From: JAAUTG01 sp964458705
Lineage (GTDB): Bacteria; Bacteroidota; Bacteroidia; Chitinophagales; Saprospiraceae
Length of the DNA stretch: 64,000 nucleotides
Assembly: GCA_964458705.1 (NCBI GenBank)
Contig: CAYWKD010000004.1
Location: 1 to 64,000, forward strand
Direction: 5' to 3'
In this document: in pieces, positions 34,911 through 43,495 of the stretch
Position numbering within the stretch: position 1 is the first letter of the stretch
How the letters are laid out: each line of letters starts with the position of its first letter
The notes under the pieces: model-generated
Told to the model about the DNA's origin: nothing
Database searches by the model: none
The model's input: only the letters and a program-made list of their open reading frames with translations
Made by a program: the position numbers and the translations under genes

Positions 34911-36125
34911 ATGCCTTCTACTAAAATACAATTCACCAATGCAACTGGAAAATTGCTATCTGCTCGATTGGAAATGCCTACTAGTCAGCATCCACACTCC
35001 TACGCTCTTTTTGCTCATTGTTTCACCTGCAATAAAAACTTGTCTGCAGTAAGAAATATTAGTCGAGCTATAAATTTAGAAGGTATTGCGGTTCTTCGTT
35101 TTGACTTTACCGGATTAGGCGAAAGCGAAGGCGATTTTGAGGATACCAATTTCACTTCCAATGTACTAGATTTGATTGCAGCCGCTGACTACCTAGCTGA
35201 AAAATATCAAGCTCCTAGCATTATGATTGGGCATTCTTTGGGCGGTGCAGCAGCTATTTGTGCAGGTGCAGCATTAGACTGCATCAAGGCAATTGTTACC
35301 ATTGGCGCACCATTTCATCCTAATCATGTCAGTCATTTAGTCGCTTCGAAGCTAGAAGAAATAGAAAAAAGAGGAGTTGCAGAGGTCAATATCGGCGGGC
35401 GACCATTCACAGTGAAGAGGCAATTTTTAGAGGACATTCGAGCGCAGTCTTTAACAGATAAGTTGCAGAATATGCGAAAAGCCATTCTAATTATGCACTC
35501 CCCACAGGATACAACAGTCGAAATAGAAAATGCAGCCAAAATGTATTCAGCAGCTTTCCATCCCAAAAGTTTTATTTCGCTAGATGGTGCGGATCATTTG
35601 CTCGCTAACAAAGAAGACTCCCAATATGCAGGCAGTATTATTGGCAATTGGGTAAAGCGATATGTCGAGCTTCCGTTCAAGGAAATATTACATTCTGACC
35701 GTCAGGTAGCCGTTCGATTAGGCGAAGAAGGATTTACTACAGAAGTTATGGTAAGACATCACGGGCTCACTGCCGATGAGCCAGCATCGGTTGGTGGTGA
35801 TGATTTTGGACCAACACCCTATGAATTAGTGGCTGCTGGACTCGGAGCATGTACCGCAATGACGCTTCAAATGTACGCTAAACGCAAAAAATGGGATTTG
35901 AAAGAGGTAACTGTTCATATAGATCACAAAAAAGATTATACAACTGATGTAGCAGATTGTGAAAATAATAAAAGTAAAATAGATCACTTTGATAGAGTGC
36001 TAGAAATTCAGGGAAATTTGGAGGAAACTCAACAGCAGAAGTTACTCGAAATTGCTGATAAATGCCCTGTTCATCGTACTTTACATAGCGATGTGATTGT
36101 GAAGACAAGTATAAAGAAGGCTTAA
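34911..36125 (+). CDS. Alpha/beta hydrolase fused to OsmC-like peroxiredoxin
   Basis: 404 residues from the ATG at 34911 (MPSTKIQF); a TTG 30 bases earlier is unlikely. Residues 1-255 are an alpha/beta hydrolase with nucleophile elbow IGHSLGG (S109), likely Asp in HSPQD (D200) and His in GADHL (H229). Residues 265-404 are an OsmC domain with redox Cys in LGACTAMTLQMYAKRK (C314) and DKCPVHRTL (C385). OsmC reduces organic hydroperoxides, and the hydrolase may release or process an ester substrate. The fusion is known in bacteria. No signal peptide, so it is cytoplasmic. Confidence 0.92.
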   Translation: MPSTKIQFTNATGKLLSARLEMPTSQHPHSYALFAHCFTCNKNLSAVRNISRAINLEGIAVLRFDFTGLGESEGDFEDTNFTSNVLDLIAAADYLAEKYQAPSIMIGHSLGGAAAICAGAALDCIKAIVTIGAPFHPNHVSHLVASKLEEIEKRGVAEVNIGGRPFTVKRQFLEDIRAQSLTDKLQNMRKAILIMHSPQDTTVEIENAAKMYSAAFHPKSFISLDGADHLLANKEDSQYAGSIIGNWVKRYVELPFKEILHSDRQVAVRLGEEGFTTEVMVRHHGLTADEPASVGGDDFGPTPYELVAAGLGACTAMTLQMYAKRKKWDLKEVTVHIDHKKDYTTDVADCENNKSKIDHFDRVLEIQGNLEETQQQKLLEIADKCPVHRTLHSDVIVKTSIKKA

Positions 36126-36192
36126 TAGAGAAAAAATAGCTAATCAGTAGGAATTATGTATTCTTGCATTACTAAATAAAATCAAACCAAAA

Positions 36193-36516
36193 ATGGACTA
36201 TTTTAAGGAATCGCTCAAACTACATAAACGCCTTGGTGGAAAGATCAAAGTTATATCTAAAATTGATGTAAGAACAAAAGATGATCTCTCATTGGTATAT
36301 TCGCCAGGCGTAGCCGAGCCTTGTAGAGAAATTGCTAAGCATCCAGAAAAAGTCTGGGACTACACAAAAAGCATCACACCAGCTATGAAACTCGCTGCTG
36401 CCTTTGCCATTGCTGATTATATTGATGAGCCTACCTCGGATTACATTATTCCACCAACCCTCAATGAGGAAGTAGCTTGGAAAGTAGCTAATGCTGTGAG
36501 GCAAGCAGCTTTATAA
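36193..36516 (+). pseudogene. Malic enzyme with in-frame deletion of the catalytic and NAD core
   Basis: 107 codons. Residues 1-58 are the normal malic enzyme N-terminus: SLKLHKRLGGKI, DLSLVYSPGVAEPC (catalytic Tyr36), HPEKVWDYT. Residues 59-107 resemble the end of the malic domain: ITPAMKLAAAFAIADYI, SDYIIPPTLNEEVAWKVANAV. About 300 residues between them are missing: the general-base Lys region, the metal-binding acidic residues and the Rossmann domain. The frame is kept, and an ATG and stop are intact. It cannot be a working malic enzyme. It could be a deletion remnant, an assembly error, or a shortened protein with another role. Confidence 0.8.
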
Positions 36517-36592
36517 GATGAGCTAAACTATCCTCTGTCTCAACAGTTGAATTTTAAAGAATTAGTTTTCAAAAAATATAAACAAATTATAA

Positions 36593-37150
36593 ATGGCTAG
36601 AACGCCTTCTAACATGCTGCTACTTGGTACAGCAGCACCAGCATTTGACTTACCAGATACGGTTTCAGATAAAAACGTAAGTTATAACGACATCCAAAAA
36701 GAAAAGGGAGCAGTCGTCATGTTCATTTGCAATCACTGTCCTTATGTGATTCACGTAAAAGATGAAATGGTGAATGTAGCAAAAGAATATCAAGCTAAAG
36801 GTATTGGTTTTGTCGCAATTAGCTCTAATGATGTTGAAAATTATCCAGATGATTCGCCTGAAAAAATGAAGATTTTTGCATCAGAAAATGACTTTACTTT
36901 TCCTTATTTGTATGATGAATCACAAGCAATAGCAAAGGCTTATGATGCTGCTTGTACGCCAGATTTTTATCTTTTTGATAGCAACGCTAAGTTGGTGTAT
37001 CGGGGCAGATTGGATGAGTCTCGCCCCAAAAATGACTTACCCATAACAGGAGCAGACCTACGTGGCGCCTTGGATGCCTTACTTGCTAATGAAGCCATAA
37101 CAGAAAAGCAGTACCCAAGTATGGGCTGCAACATAAAATGGAAGCAGTAG
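36593..37150 (+). CDS. Thioredoxin-fold AhpC/TSA-type protein
   Basis: 185 residues, no signal. The thioredoxin-like fold has the active-site-like pair in FICNHCPYV (C46, C49) and the cis-Pro segment CTPDFYLFD. The PAFDLPDT start and YRGRLDESRP near the end are typical of a bacterial thioredoxin-family group annotated as AhpC/TSA proteins. A thiol-disulphide or peroxide role is likely. It follows the malic enzyme remnant by 76 bases. Confidence 0.85.
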   Translation: MARTPSNMLLLGTAAPAFDLPDTVSDKNVSYNDIQKEKGAVVMFICNHCPYVIHVKDEMVNVAKEYQAKGIGFVAISSNDVENYPDDSPEKMKIFASENDFTFPYLYDESQAIAKAYDAACTPDFYLFDSNAKLVYRGRLDESRPKNDLPITGADLRGALDALLANEAITEKQYPSMGCNIKWKQ

Positions 37151-37222
37151 CCAATAATGCTGACGAGCAATAAATCACCACGAATTAATCATTCAATCAC
37201 AACTAAAAAATAGCACTCAGTT

Positions 37223-38068
37223 ATGCGTATTCTAATTTGGATGGTAGTTACACTATTGGCACAAGCCTCAGTAGCTCAAGACGATTTTAAGGTAATGACT
37301 TATAATATCGGAAAAGGGATTGGTGTAGAGAAAGAAAAGATCAAGGAGTTTCAGCAATGGATGAAATACCTTGATATGGATGTAGCAGCCTTTCAGAATG
37401 TTCAAAAGACCGACTTATCCAATTTCACGAAAATTGCCAAAAAATGGAAACATAGGTATATCGCAATCAAAGAATTCGATGGTTATGCAACTATTGTAAC
37501 TTCTAAAACTCCTATTGTTTCAACAGTTAAAGCCGAACAGTTGATGGCAACTATTAAAGACATGGATATTGATATTTATGTGCTAGACTTACAGCAAGAT
37601 AGTATTGCTGACCGCACAAGAATAGCGAAAGCTATTGCTGCTGATGTTAAAGGAAAAGAAAAAGCAATAGTATTAGGACATCTCAATGGATATGCACCTG
37701 CCGATAGCTTATTGTATAATCGTCGATTCCGAATGATTCCAAATAATGCAAGGAGCGATAGTAAGTTAATCCAACAGATAGCAAGTTATCAACGAACTGA
37801 AAATTACGCTGTATTGCATGAACTACTAAATGTCGGTGTCAATGATATTTATGCAGCAAAGGGAAAGGAAAAAGCTATTGTAAAGGGCACTTATCCAACT
37901 AAAGTATTTGGCGTGATGCCACAGTATAACAAACACCGCTATGATTATATTTTGGCGACGAAGTCATTACAAGAGAAGTGTCAGCGAATCGAAGTGCTTG
38001 AAACAGAAAAGACTGACTTCTTATCTAGCCATTATCCAGTAATTGCTACATTTGTGCTAGAACAATAG
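37223..38068 (+). CDS. Exported endonuclease/exonuclease/phosphatase-fold protein, probably inactive
   Basis: 281 residues. The signal peptide ends SVAQD (about 19). The fold signature is MTYNIGKG near the start, RYDYILAT (D241) and SSHYPVIAT (H270) near the end. Three catalytic positions look changed: the metal-binding Glu of the QE motif is Asn (AAFQNV, N59), the Asp of GDFN is His (LGHLNGY, H153), and SDH reads SSH. It may be a degenerate nuclease or phosphatase now serving binding. Fold by motif; loss of activity inferred. Confidence 0.75.
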   Translation: MRILIWMVVTLLAQASVAQDDFKVMTYNIGKGIGVEKEKIKEFQQWMKYLDMDVAAFQNVQKTDLSNFTKIAKKWKHRYIAIKEFDGYATIVTSKTPIVSTVKAEQLMATIKDMDIDIYVLDLQQDSIADRTRIAKAIAADVKGKEKAIVLGHLNGYAPADSLLYNRRFRMIPNNARSDSKLIQQIASYQRTENYAVLHELLNVGVNDIYAAKGKEKAIVKGTYPTKVFGVMPQYNKHRYDYILATKSLQEKCQRIEVLETEKTDFLSSHYPVIATFVLEQ

Positions 38069-38107
38069 ACCGCTTTGCATTAAAACAGCCTTTCAAAGAA
38101 ACGAACA

Positions 38108-39037
38108 ATGGCACATTTTTTACAGTCTTTATTTGACGAAATTCGTCCTTACGGACGCAGATTTCGACGCAATGAAAAAGAACAGTTCCTTCAATTTGCT
38201 GCTAAAAACTTAAACAGCTGGGGATTCGAAACAGAGTTACTCGAAAAGCAAGGACAATTATTTGGATCATTGAATTGGTTAAGAAGTGTCAATCTAAGCA
38301 CTAAAGCTGCTGCTCCTGAGTATATCATTCTAGCACACTACGACACACCAACAATTCTACCTCCTTGGATTGAGCCATTGGTTAGAATCATTGGGCATAC
38401 ACGCATACTTTTACTTAATCTAGCTATTTTAGCTATCTTGCTGATATTTGGTAGTTTAGGTGGCATACTAGGTTGGATAGGTGTTCTATTGTGGGCATCA
38501 TTGCTACTAATGTTAATTCCCAACCCTAAAAATTATAATGATAACACCAGTGGAGTGTTAGGCCTGCTTTATCTAGCGAAACAAATTGGTGCAAATTCTG
38601 AATACAGAAATAAAGTACAATTTGTCCTAGTAGATAACGAGGAATTGTTCTTAACAGGTGCAGATCACTTGCGAGATATTTGGAATGAAAGAGGTTTTCC
38701 CTATCAAAAAGCAGCAATCATTTCTTTGGATTGCATTGGCTGGGGAGAAATCCCTGTGATTGTAAGAAATGGAGACTCAGAATTAGGAGAGGAACTTATA
38801 AAAGCCTTCCAAGAAAAAGAGGAACAATCCAAGCTAATCAACTTGGGAATTATGCCTATTAATGATAATTACATTTTTAGAGATATTGGTGCTATTGTTA
38901 TAACTCGGATGAATCCGGCTCAGTGGAAAGGAGGTTATTACATCAAAAACATTCATTTGCCACTAGACAATAAGATTGATATGAATAAAGTTGCCTGGGT
39001 AGGAGATCAAGTGGCAGCGTATATTGCAAAAGGCTAA
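38108..39037 (+). CDS. M28-type zinc peptidase with inserted membrane hairpin
   Basis: 309 residues. Zinc ligands of the M28 aminopeptidase fold are all visible: H77 (ILAHYDT), D145 (YNDNTSG), E179 (LVDNEEL), D208 (SLDCIG), H283 (NIHLPLD). Two membrane segments, about 95-117 and 120-138, lie between the first and second ligand motifs. There is no N-terminal signal. That places the active site at the membrane, on a side I cannot settle. It is 39 bases downstream of the endonuclease-fold gene, so the two are likely cotranscribed. Confidence 0.85.
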   Translation: MAHFLQSLFDEIRPYGRRFRRNEKEQFLQFAAKNLNSWGFETELLEKQGQLFGSLNWLRSVNLSTKAAAPEYIILAHYDTPTILPPWIEPLVRIIGHTRILLLNLAILAILLIFGSLGGILGWIGVLLWASLLLMLIPNPKNYNDNTSGVLGLLYLAKQIGANSEYRNKVQFVLVDNEELFLTGADHLRDIWNERGFPYQKAAIISLDCIGWGEIPVIVRNGDSELGEELIKAFQEKEEQSKLINLGIMPINDNYIFRDIGAIVITRMNPAQWKGGYYIKNIHLPLDNKIDMNKVAWVGDQVAAYIAKG

Positions 39038-39141
39038 ATACTAAAACTCAAATTTTCTTACGCATTTTCCTAGTCATCGACTATAACAGCCATAGATAGC
39101 ATCGTTATTTTCTTTTAGATGTTGTCTAATATACATTCCAG

Positions 39142-39173
39142 ATGAACCTTGCTCTGCTGTTCATATTTTTTTT
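39142..39173 (+). terminator. Terminator downstream of the M28 gene
   Basis: ATGAAC (39142-39147) pairs with GTTCAT (39159-39164) around an 11-base loop and is followed by eight Ts. The left arm could instead pair with GGTTCAT at 39205-39211. The stem is short, so confidence is moderate. The rest of the 264-base gap (39038-39301) holds no gene. Confidence 0.45.
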
Positions 39174-39301
39174 GTATTCTTGAAAGCTACAATATGGTGC
39201 TTCAGGTTCATGAAAACCACTAGCCAATAGTCTAACCGTGTTAGCATAAAGAAGAATTAAAATTCTCTCTATACCAAATTGGGTTTCTATAAAAAAAGTA
39301 T

Positions 39302-41740
39302 CTATTCAAACCCAATAGCTTTTAAGGCGTTGTGACTTATTCTTATAGCCTCTATTGGAGACTGCCCAAACGTTCTATCTTGTTCTACGAAGTAGTACTC
39401 CATACCTGAAAGCTCTTTATGTTGTAGGATTTGTCCAAAGTCGATCATTCCAGTTCCAACTGGTGCAAACTGTTTTTGAAAGTCCATGTCTTTTACGTGC
39501 CAAGACTTAAATCGTCCTGGAGCCTTGTTGAAGTATTCAACTGGATTAACACCTGCATAGGTTGCCCAATACAAGTCTAGCTGGAAGTTAACGTACTTAG
39601 GATTTGTATTTTCGATAAAATAATCCATGGCAACAATGCCCTTTTTGTTTTCTTCAAATTCAAAATTGTGGTTGTGATACAAGAGTACTAAATTTGCTTT
39701 AGTACATTTTTTTCCTATTTTATTTAAGATTTCAGCAACTGCCTCTACGTCGTCGCTCATGCCAATAGTTCTTGTTCTTCGATCAAATTTAAAATACCCC
39801 ATCGGCGGCACTGGAATAACTAAGTACTTAAAGCCTGCCGCTTTGACGTCTGCAATCGTTTGATCGGCATTGTCTAGCGTAATCATCGAATTATGTGAAC
39901 TAACTGGTATTAGACCTACTTCATTCAAGTATTGCTTAAATATTTGTGGTGTCATCCCATAAAATTTTCCATCTTCATATCCTGCTGCTTCAATATATTT
40001 ATAGCCCATTTCAGCAATGAGTTTTAAGGTGCCTTTAGGGTCGTTAGCCATAGCATCTCTTAAAGTGTAGAGTGCTAAACCACCAAACTGCCGTTTTTCG
40101 TTTACTTTATCATTGCCATACTGCTCATCCATGAAAAGATATCGTGCATCTGTTGCTATAGCTTTCTGTTCGCTTTTTATATCTAAAATCATGACTGGCG
40201 GCTTGGTATCATTCGCATTGGCAGCATCCCATTGTGGCAAATTATCTCCATTGGGATTACCTGTTTTTATAAAATTAGCAAAATAATTTTGCATTGTTTC
40301 AGAGACTTTATAGTCATCTTCTGTCCAGGCATAATCGTCTATGAGGTTTAAATTTCCCATACAATATTCGATTTCACAAGCGTGAGGCGCGCCAATTGGC
40401 TTGATAGGTTCAGGGGCGTTTTCATCCTTTTCCATTGTAACTCCAGCAAAGCCAGCAGTCAAGTTTTGATCTTTTAAAGGTGGACGTGATTTGCTATACA
40501 GATAGCGATAAACGGGTTGCTCACTATTTTTACGATGCAAATCAAACCACTTCCAAGTGCTGTAAGCAATGAAGCGATCAGATGCTAAATTGGTTGCTGC
40601 CCATTCAATTTCTTTTGCTGTGCTGTGTGGGTAAAGTTCTTGTACTTTTTCATGATTTTTAGGGTAAACTTTTTTGACCCTTGCTACGAAGTTGTCTTTC
40701 GTGTATGGCATTCCTTGCATAAACGCCATGCCAGAATTTTCTGCGGAGTTCCAGCCTAGCAATAGTGGTACCTGTGCTTGTTCCTTTGCTTCAAAGATTT
40801 CTGGTAGAGTTTTGGGTAGAAAGTAGCCATCTAATACTATCAGAAAGCCAAAGCGATCAGATTCGTTATATTTCTCGTAAATTTCCCTGGTGCTCAGAGC
40901 TCTCAATTCTTTTAGAGTAGGAACTTCAATAGATTTGGCAAATGCTGCTCCCGCCAATTCTGCTTCCGCTAATGGAATAGGAGCTAAAGTTGGATGAATG
41001 CCAGCACCACTTTCTCCAATTGCACCAGCGATCAAGTTCTTAGATAGGGGAGAAGCCATTTGATAACTAACTGATATTGAGCCTGCTGACTCTCCTGCAA
41101 TAGTTACTTTACTTGGATCGCCACCAAAGGATGCAATATTATCGTGAACCCATTGTAAAGCTGCTTGCTGATCGAGTAGACCATAATTTCCAGAAGCTTT
41201 GTAGGAGGCTTCTTCGCTTAATTCAGGATGAGCAAAAAAGCCGAAGATATTTAAGCGATAATTCACTGTTACTACTACCATTCCTTGTTTTGCCATGCTT
41301 TCTCCATCATAGCGATTCTCGGAAGCGTCACCAGCTACATAACCACCTCCGAAGAAGTAGACTAGTACTGGTAAGTCTTTAGTATCATACTTTGCTGGTG
41401 TCCAAATATTTAAATAGAGACAGTCTTCACTCACCCCGTTCGAGCGAGATTTCATGTCGCCAAACACTAGGTTCTGCATCGGTCTCGGGCTAAATGCCTT
41501 CGTTTCCTTTACCCCTTTCCAGTTGTCTAGGGGTTGCGGTGCTTTCCAGCGCAGGTCGCCTAGAGGTGGTTTTGCGAAAGGTACACCAAAATAAGTCTGA
41601 ATACCAGTGTGCGTATCATAATTTCCTTCGATGATACCATTCTTTACTTTTGCTTGTACGGGAAAGGCATTGTTGTTTTGAGCCATGATAGAGGATAGCG
41701 TAAAAACATAGATAGTGGTTAGAAACAAGTATTTTAACAT
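39302..41740 (-). CDS. Secreted carboxylesterase type B fused to sugar-isomerase-like TIM barrel
   Basis: 812 residues from the ATG at 41740 (MLKYLFL), with a signal peptide ending about 20 (SSIMAQ). A TTG ten codons earlier is possible but weak. Residues 25-545 are a carboxylesterase: VYFFGGGYVAGDA, AGESAGSISV (nucleophile S218), NSAENSG, and GAPHACEIEY (H453). Residues 551-812 are a xylose isomerase-like barrel: LALYTLRDAMANDPKGTL, YHNHNFEFEE, FQLDLYWA, SWHVKDMD, YFVEQDR, which supply the expected metal-binding E, D, H and E. Both halves look intact, which suggests sequential deacylation and isomerisation of a sugar ester. The substrate is unknown. Confidence 0.88.
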   Translation of the reverse strand: MLKYLFLTTIYVFTLSSIMAQNNNAFPVQAKVKNGIIEGNYDTHTGIQTYFGVPFAKPPLGDLRWKAPQPLDNWKGVKETKAFSPRPMQNLVFGDMKSRSNGVSEDCLYLNIWTPAKYDTKDLPVLVYFFGGGYVAGDASENRYDGESMAKQGMVVVTVNYRLNIFGFFAHPELSEEASYKASGNYGLLDQQAALQWVHDNIASFGGDPSKVTIAGESAGSISVSYQMASPLSKNLIAGAIGESGAGIHPTLAPIPLAEAELAGAAFAKSIEVPTLKELRALSTREIYEKYNESDRFGFLIVLDGYFLPKTLPEIFEAKEQAQVPLLLGWNSAENSGMAFMQGMPYTKDNFVARVKKVYPKNHEKVQELYPHSTAKEIEWAATNLASDRFIAYSTWKWFDLHRKNSEQPVYRYLYSKSRPPLKDQNLTAGFAGVTMEKDENAPEPIKPIGAPHACEIEYCMGNLNLIDDYAWTEDDYKVSETMQNYFANFIKTGNPNGDNLPQWDAANANDTKPPVMILDIKSEQKAIATDARYLFMDEQYGNDKVNEKRQFGGLALYTLRDAMANDPKGTLKLIAEMGYKYIEAAGYEDGKFYGMTPQIFKQYLNEVGLIPVSSHNSMITLDNADQTIADVKAAGFKYLVIPVPPMGYFKFDRRTRTIGMSDDVEAVAEILNKIGKKCTKANLVLLYHNHNFEFEENKKGIVAMDYFIENTNPKYVNFQLDLYWATYAGVNPVEYFNKAPGRFKSWHVKDMDFQKQFAPVGTGMIDFGQILQHKELSGMEYYFVEQDRTFGQSPIEAIRISHNALKAIGFE

Positions 41741-41862
41741 AAAATTAATTGTTATGACTTTAAGTAACAATAGATAATTTTATTCAGCTTAACAAATATT
41801 TTACTGAAAAAATTAGAATTATTTCTGTTTTGTAAATAGAACTTTTTGCATCGGCTTAAAGA

Positions 41863-43452
41863 CTAGTACACGACAAACCGCTCTACTGCTCGATTATTAC
41901 CATTTTCCATTACAACTACATAAGTGCCGCTTGCCCAGTTGGAAGTATTGAATGAAAAGCTAGGTTTACCAAAGCAGCAAGGATTAATTTCGTTTTTGTA
42001 AATCAATTGCCCAATAGCGTTGAAAATACGAATGGGAAAAGGCTCAAAGTTTTGTGTTTCGTAAGTAATTTCAATTGATCCATTGCTAGGGTTGGGATTT
42101 AGGCTCGTAATGACTAATTCGCTTGTGGGTGCTTGATTGGGATTGAATAAAGCATCTAAATATCTGATACTATTGAAAATGTTTAATCTACCATCCGAGC
42201 TGGTATAGTCTTCCAAAGCTGTTATTTTATCCACGCTGCTCAATATAGCATCTTTGATGAGCAATGCTGTTGCTGCTGGTTGCTCAGTTATCATAGCTGC
42301 AAATTCTTGAGAAGGAATACTGTACAGCAAGGCTATTGCGCCAGCAACATGGGGCGTGGCGGAGGAATTACCCCCAAAATTTCTATACTCATCGAAAGGG
42401 TAGGAGGATAATACATCGTAAGGAGCACCTATGTCAATCGTCAAATTACCGAAAGCGGAGCTTGAAAATTTCTTGTCATTCTGATCTGTACCTAGAACAG
42501 AGATAATAAAATCACTTGGACAACTTGAAGGTGTATCCCCTATTTCATCGGAGTTGATAGGTTCGTTTTTAGCGGAGTTAATAGCTAAAATACCAACCTC
42601 TCCCATGGCTTGCTGTGCTATATTCCAAATATCGTTCACCTCACAAATTCTAGGGTCTCTAAGCCCTAAGGAGGAATTTACAGCTACGACCAATGCGCCT
42701 TCTCTGCCTTTTGTTTCATTGTAAGTTCTTCTTAGATTTTCAAAATATCCATAGCTAGCGATGATCTCTGAAACTCGGAAGTTGTGTTGGGCTAATGCCA
42801 TTTTTACATTCCAGTTAATACCTGCCATACCTGCTGCATTGTTTCCTTTTGCACCGATAATACCTGTAATTGGCGTCCCGTGTACGCCTTCTGACAAAGT
42901 GTTAGAATTATTGCCAAAGTTCCAGCCATTAATATCATCTATCAAACCATTGCCATCTTCATCCAAACCATTATTGGCTATCTCAGTAGGATTAATCCAA
43001 ATATTTTCAGCAATATCAGATTGGGTAATTGAAAAATCTTGATCTACAATTCCGACTACTATCTCCTCGCCGCTTGCAGTTGTTCCCCCTGTTGTAATAT
43101 CCCAAGCCTCTGGGGCTTGAATAATGTTTAATGCAAATTGATCGGGATAAAAAGGATCATTGGGAATAGTGGAGCGAGACTCAATTTCTTCATCCCATGC
43201 AGCAGTTTTTACTAGTGGATGCTTTTGGATGGATGCAAATAAGGTCTCTTTTTTTGCCTTTATATTTGGCAACTGGAAGAGATGAATATTGAGCCGTTCA
43301 AATAGCACGCCTTCATATTGTATTTCCGAATTTAAATCAGCTATAAATAGCTTTGGACTTGATTTTTCTTGTAGCTGTATAATTATTCTTTCTTGTGCAA
43401 AAAGCATTACTACCATAAAGCTGCTTACTAAAAGAAGCAATGTCTTTTTCAT
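41863..43452 (-). CDS. Subtilisin-like (S8) serine protease with T9SS sorting domain
   Basis: 529 residues with a signal peptide (1-19). An N-terminal propeptide-like region runs to about 100. The triad can be placed: Asp137 in VGIVDQDF (DTG is DQD here), His191 in EGVHGTPITG, Ser363 in GGNSSATPHVAGA. The C-terminal 80 residues, from about 450, are a T9SS sorting domain: LVITSLNPNPSNGSIEI, FPIRIFNAIGQLI, NWASGTYVVVMENG. It should be released outside or held on the surface. A PD40 gene lies 43 bases upstream. Confidence 0.9.
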   Translation of the reverse strand: MKKTLLLLVSSFMVVMLFAQERIIIQLQEKSSPKLFIADLNSEIQYEGVLFERLNIHLFQLPNIKAKKETLFASIQKHPLVKTAAWDEEIESRSTIPNDPFYPDQFALNIIQAPEAWDITTGGTTASGEEIVVGIVDQDFSITQSDIAENIWINPTEIANNGLDEDGNGLIDDINGWNFGNNSNTLSEGVHGTPITGIIGAKGNNAAGMAGINWNVKMALAQHNFRVSEIIASYGYFENLRRTYNETKGREGALVVAVNSSLGLRDPRICEVNDIWNIAQQAMGEVGILAINSAKNEPINSDEIGDTPSSCPSDFIISVLGTDQNDKKFSSSAFGNLTIDIGAPYDVLSSYPFDEYRNFGGNSSATPHVAGAIALLYSIPSQEFAAMITEQPAATALLIKDAILSSVDKITALEDYTSSDGRLNIFNSIRYLDALFNPNQAPTSELVITSLNPNPSNGSIEITYETQNFEPFPIRIFNAIGQLIYKNEINPCCFGKPSFSFNTSNWASGTYVVVMENGNNRAVERFVVY

Positions 43453-43495
43453 GGATATTTTTTTTAGTTATGAATAAGAGTCGATCTACAATTAT

